64,000 bases of DNA from Emticicia sp031378345 (lineage in GTDB: Bacteria > Bacteroidota > Bacteroidia > Cytophagales > Spirosomataceae). Position 1 is the stretch's first letter. Each line of letters starts with the position of its first letter. Below, piece after piece: positions 61,357 through 64,000 of this stretch. The position numbers and the translations under genes were made by a program. The DNA is taken from contig JANNDY010000132.1 in the NCBI GenBank assembly GCA_031378345.1, positions 72,559-136,558 on the forward strand, given 5' to 3'. The notes beneath the pieces are model-generated. The model was given only the letters and a program-made list of their open reading frames with translations. It ran no database searches and was not told where the DNA came from.

Positions 61357-62700
61357 TCAAATTTTCGGCAAATTCCAGCCATTGTTATAATTGGCTTTCA
61401 TGAGTTGGTTGGCTTCGCTGTCATTAATAAACGAACCTGATTTAGCATCCCAAAAGACTTTTCTGCCTAATTTATAAGAAATATTGCCCATTTGAGCATT
61501 GATTGCCGCTATGCTTCCTGTTTCTATGCCGCAATGCAATGAAGCAGGGTCGTTGTTTCTGATGGCATTGATAAAGTTTTCGGCGTGTCTGTATAAATAA
61601 TCATCATCAGGCTTTTTGATGAATGTTGGCAAAGCCTCAACTTTGTTTTTTGTTTGTTTATTTTCAGTATAAGTTTCAGGAATTATCTCCCAGCCGCCTC
61701 TGTGAACTACCAAAGTGCCGTTGTTTCCAATAAAAGCGATGCCCTCGGTCTTGCCATAATTGCCCCCATTGATGCCAGTAGCGTGTTCCCACAGCATATT
61801 GAAACCTTCATATTGAAATACTGTTTGGAGCGTATCTGGCGTTTCGGAGGCATCATCGGGGTAGGCAAATTTACCGCCAGATGCCATCACCGAAATCGGA
61901 GCTTTTGCACCCATTACGTGCAATGCAATGTCAATTTCATGAACACCCCAGTCGGTCATTAAGCCTCCAGCATAGTCCCAAAACCATCTGAAATTAAAGT
62001 GAAAACGATTAGCATTAAATGCTCGTTTTTTTGCTGGTCCGAGCCACATATCGTAGTTTACGCCTTGTGGCACTGCCGAATCAGGCACTACATTGACGGG
62101 TTTCATCCAACCTTGATATGCCCAAACTTTCACGAGTCTAATCTTGCCAAACATACCCGATTTTACCATTTTGTAGGCTTCCTCGTAATGTGGTCCGCTG
62201 CGTTGCCATTGTCCCACCTGAACGATTTTGCCGTATTTTTTGGCAGCTTTCACCATCAAATTACATTCTTCCATGGTGTTGGCAATTGGTTTTTCTACAT
62301 ATACGTGCTTGCCCGCATCCAATGCTCCAATCATTGTTAGGCAATGCCAATGGTCGGGCGTGCCAATAATTACGTAGTCAATATCCTTATTATCAAGCAG
62401 TTGTCTGTAATCTCCGTAGGTTTTTGGCTTTTTGCCTTGCAGTTTTTCTAATTCCGCCGAGCGTCGGTTTAGCACGTTTTCATCAACATCGCACATAGCG
62501 ATACATTCAACGCCACTGTTTTTTATGTGTCGTTGCAGGTTCGAAAAGCCCATGCCATTGCAGCCAATCAAGCCAACTCTGAGTGTATCTGATGGGGCTA
62601 CTTTTTTTGGAGAGCTATTTGCCAAAACCGTTGAAAATGAGGGTAAAACTAAACCTGCAGCTGCAAGATTTTGTATGAAATTCCTTCGTGAGTTTTCCAT
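61357..62700 (-). CDS. Gfo/Idh/MocA-family oxidoreductase with Tat signal
   Basis: The 447-residue protein starts with a Tat-type signal (SRRNFIQNLAAAGLVLPSF). The Rossmann motif VGLIGCNGMGFSN (about residues 42-54), the HVYVEKPIANT catalytic Lys motif and the C-terminal substrate domain (DYAGGLMTDWGVHEIDI) match periplasmic members common in Bacteroidota. Such enzymes act on sugars or sugar derivatives with NAD(P); some are glycosidases. Substrate unknown. Single gene. Confidence 0.93.
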   Translation of the reverse strand: MENSRRNFIQNLAAAGLVLPSFSTVLANSSPKKVAPSDTLRVGLIGCNGMGFSNLQRHIKNSGVECIAMCDVDENVLNRRSAELEKLQGKKPKTYGDYRQLLDNKDIDYVIIGTPDHWHCLTMIGALDAGKHVYVEKPIANTMEECNLMVKAAKKYGKIVQVGQWQRSGPHYEEAYKMVKSGMFGKIRLVKVWAYQGWMKPVNVVPDSAVPQGVNYDMWLGPAKKRAFNANRFHFNFRWFWDYAGGLMTDWGVHEIDIALHVMGAKAPISVMASGGKFAYPDDASETPDTLQTVFQYEGFNMLWEHATGINGGNYGKTEGIAFIGNNGTLVVHRGGWEIIPETYTENKQTKNKVEALPTFIKKPDDDYLYRHAENFINAIRNNDPASLHCGIETGSIAAINAQMGNISYKLGRKVFWDAKSGSFINDSEANQLMKANYNNGWNLPKI

Positions 62701-62912
62701 AGTGTTGATTTTTTTTAGGGTTGAATAATTTCTAATGTGAATTTAGTGAAAAGAGTTTTAAAAACGATGGTTTATTTTACTTTTGCGTAAATCAAATCTA
62801 TATTTGTGTTATTGTCGCAATTTTTATTCTAAAAGATGGGTATATTTAGGAGTTAGTGGCAAGGCTAAGACGACAGTACTAATATAAACCGGCAGACATA
62901 AAATAAACGAAA

Positions 62913-63893
62913 ATGCTAATAGATAATACACGGAAAAAGATTTTTGAAATTTGGGACAGCTACATCAAAGCCAACAAAACGGTGTATGACAAGAAAGGCA
63001 ACGTAATCAATGATATTGACGAAAGTCGCCTGAATTCTATTGAGGAGATAAAAAAACTAATTACACTTTTTTTGAAAGGCGACCTTAATATTTATGAATT
63101 CAAAACGTCTTTGGACAGTTACAACAAGAGAAATAACTTCTGGGGGTTTACAGCGACCAAAGGACAAATGTTTTTCAATCAACTGACTAAGACAAATGAG
63201 CAAAGCATTGACAAACTAACTGCATTGCTTAAACAAACAATTACAGAACCCAAAGACCTTAAAGATGCTTTGAATAAAATTGAGACGTTAGAAAACTTCG
63301 TACGAAATATTTTTGACAAGGCAAAAGACAAAAGGAAAGCTCCCAATCCAGGTTCAGTTGGCTACTTCCTCTCTTACTTTTGGCAAATACATAACAATCA
63401 AAAGTGGCCAATCATTTACACATCTTTGGCAACAGCATTTACCGAACTTGGAATTTGGAAAGACCACCAAACTCAAAAAGAAGATTATGAATTCTTCTAC
63501 AATCTAAACGAAGAAATTAAAACGGTTCTTAAATCTCATTTTAAACGAGAAATAACAAATTGGGACGCAGAACATTCATTTTGGAATTTCACAGGCAAGC
63601 CCGTTGTGGTTAATAAAAAAGCAAAAGAAGACGGAGCAGCAACGACAGTAGCCAAAGTAGAAGAAGTCAAAATGATTAAAGCAAATTTTGAAATTACGGA
63701 TTACCTAATTCCAAAAGTTGCGAAGTTGATTGAGTTGGGAGGTGAAACAGATAAATCTGCCGCAGCAAAGGGCAGTCAGTATGAAAAATTAGTTTCGGAA
63801 ATTTTTAAACAATTGGATTTTGAAGTTGAAATCCTTGGACAAGGCACAGGAAGAAATCCCGGTACTGAGTTATTAATATATGTTAAACATTAA
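62913..63893 (+). CDS. Restriction-endonuclease-like protein, C-terminally truncated
   Basis: The 326-residue product has an N-terminal helical region (about 1-270), including PGSVGYFLSYFWQIHNNQKW, as in proteins linked to McrB/type IV restriction (pattern memory). Near the end AAKGSQYEKLVSEIFKQLDF and EVEILGQGTGRNPG match the first part of an Mrr-like PD-(D/E)XK nuclease, but the frame ends a few residues later, before the catalytic D and ExK. The gene is thus cut off, probably by the mobile element whose minus-strand ORF overlaps its end. Confidence 0.65.
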   Translation: MLIDNTRKKIFEIWDSYIKANKTVYDKKGNVINDIDESRLNSIEEIKKLITLFLKGDLNIYEFKTSLDSYNKRNNFWGFTATKGQMFFNQLTKTNEQSIDKLTALLKQTITEPKDLKDALNKIETLENFVRNIFDKAKDKRKAPNPGSVGYFLSYFWQIHNNQKWPIIYTSLATAFTELGIWKDHQTQKEDYEFFYNLNEEIKTVLKSHFKREITNWDAEHSFWNFTGKPVVVNKKAKEDGAATTVAKVEEVKMIKANFEITDYLIPKVAKLIELGGETDKSAAAKGSQYEKLVSEIFKQLDFEVEILGQGTGRNPGTELLIYVKH

Positions 63894-64000
63894 GGGTTTC
63901 ATCATTAGGAGTTCTTCCAATGGATAAATCCTTTTGACAAGCCCTTGTTTCATCGCAGGAGAGACTTTCTTATATTTAGTTTCAAAGCGTTTTGCATCAG
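63873..64000 (-). CDS. Partial ORF at the window edge, possible transposase C-terminus
   Basis: On the minus strand the frame is open from the window end to TAA at 63875-63873 and reads DAKRFETKYKKVSPAM, then GLVKRIYPLEELL. The protein starts outside the window. It overlaps the last 21 bases of the truncated restriction-like gene, which suggests that this DNA arrived by insertion. The family is not recognised; a transposase is only a guess. Confidence 0.4.
   Translation of the reverse strand, partial: DAKRFETKYKKVSPAMKQGLVKRIYPLEELLMMKPLMFNIY

Overview
The window is chromosomal DNA of a member of the Bacteroidota, most likely a Cytophagales-type environmental bacterium (inference). The evidence is low GC, TAnnTTTG promoter boxes, a SusD-like protein, a T9SS type A sorting domain, and several family-typical gene orders such as TPR protein - DUF4292 lipoprotein - EnvC-like LytM protein. 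Most genes are housekeeping or envelope genes. Accessory genes sit in short patches between them.

Layout. 1-2.1 kb: the C-terminus of a SusD-like lipoprotein and a DUF418 membrane protein. 2.2-7.5 kb: a TetR regulator divergent from a three-gene export operon (degenerate ABC protein, HlyD-like adaptor, TolC-like channel). 7.5-12.3 kb: an accessory patch of small proteins, including a collagen-like lipoprotein with a frameshift, a PKD-like protein and two apparent orphan immunity proteins (CdiI-like and Imm11-like). 12.5-16 kb: a matrixin-like metalloprotease, glyA with an in-frame stop, and an SDR oxidoreductase. 16-22.7 kb: a tetR-tolC-adaptor-RND efflux operon on the minus strand. 23-31 kb: pyrD, yceI, nusG-secE-tRNA-Trp, tyrS, an outer-membrane protein, queA, a DUF1648-like protein and a PduO-type adenosyltransferase. 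31-41.3 kb: purH, envelope proteins, two TPR proteins, DUF4292, an EnvC-like protein and panB. 41.3-50 kb: an AraC regulator, a RAYT transposase with its palindromes, a DUF4062 protein, and a leucine cluster (leuC, a mini-kinase, leuD, a leuA-like gene, a broken GxxExxY gene, five 71-bp tandem repeats, leuB). 50-62.7 kb: OmpH/Skp, a desaturase, a YihY protein, a Crp-type regulator, two secreted metalloproteases, Uma2, RDD and a Gfo/Idh/MocA oxidoreductase. 62.9 kb to the end: a truncated restriction-endonuclease-like gene that runs into an opposing partial ORF.

Working units: both TetR genes sit beside the exporters they probably control, and each has a palindromic candidate operator. leuC/leuD/leuA-like/leuB would convert 2-ketoisovalerate toward leucine, with foreign-looking genes and repeats inserted between them. 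The window is rich in small palindromic repeats: a RAYT/REP pair, a three-copy hairpin family, two roughly 157-bp elements with terminal inverted repeats, short-period repeats, and a GC-rich repeat translated inside queA. I see no CRISPR array, rRNA or complete insertion sequence. No single obviously new system stands out. The best leads are the kinase-like gene inside leuCD, the immunity-gene patch, the LSGGQ-less ABC exporter and the repeat families.
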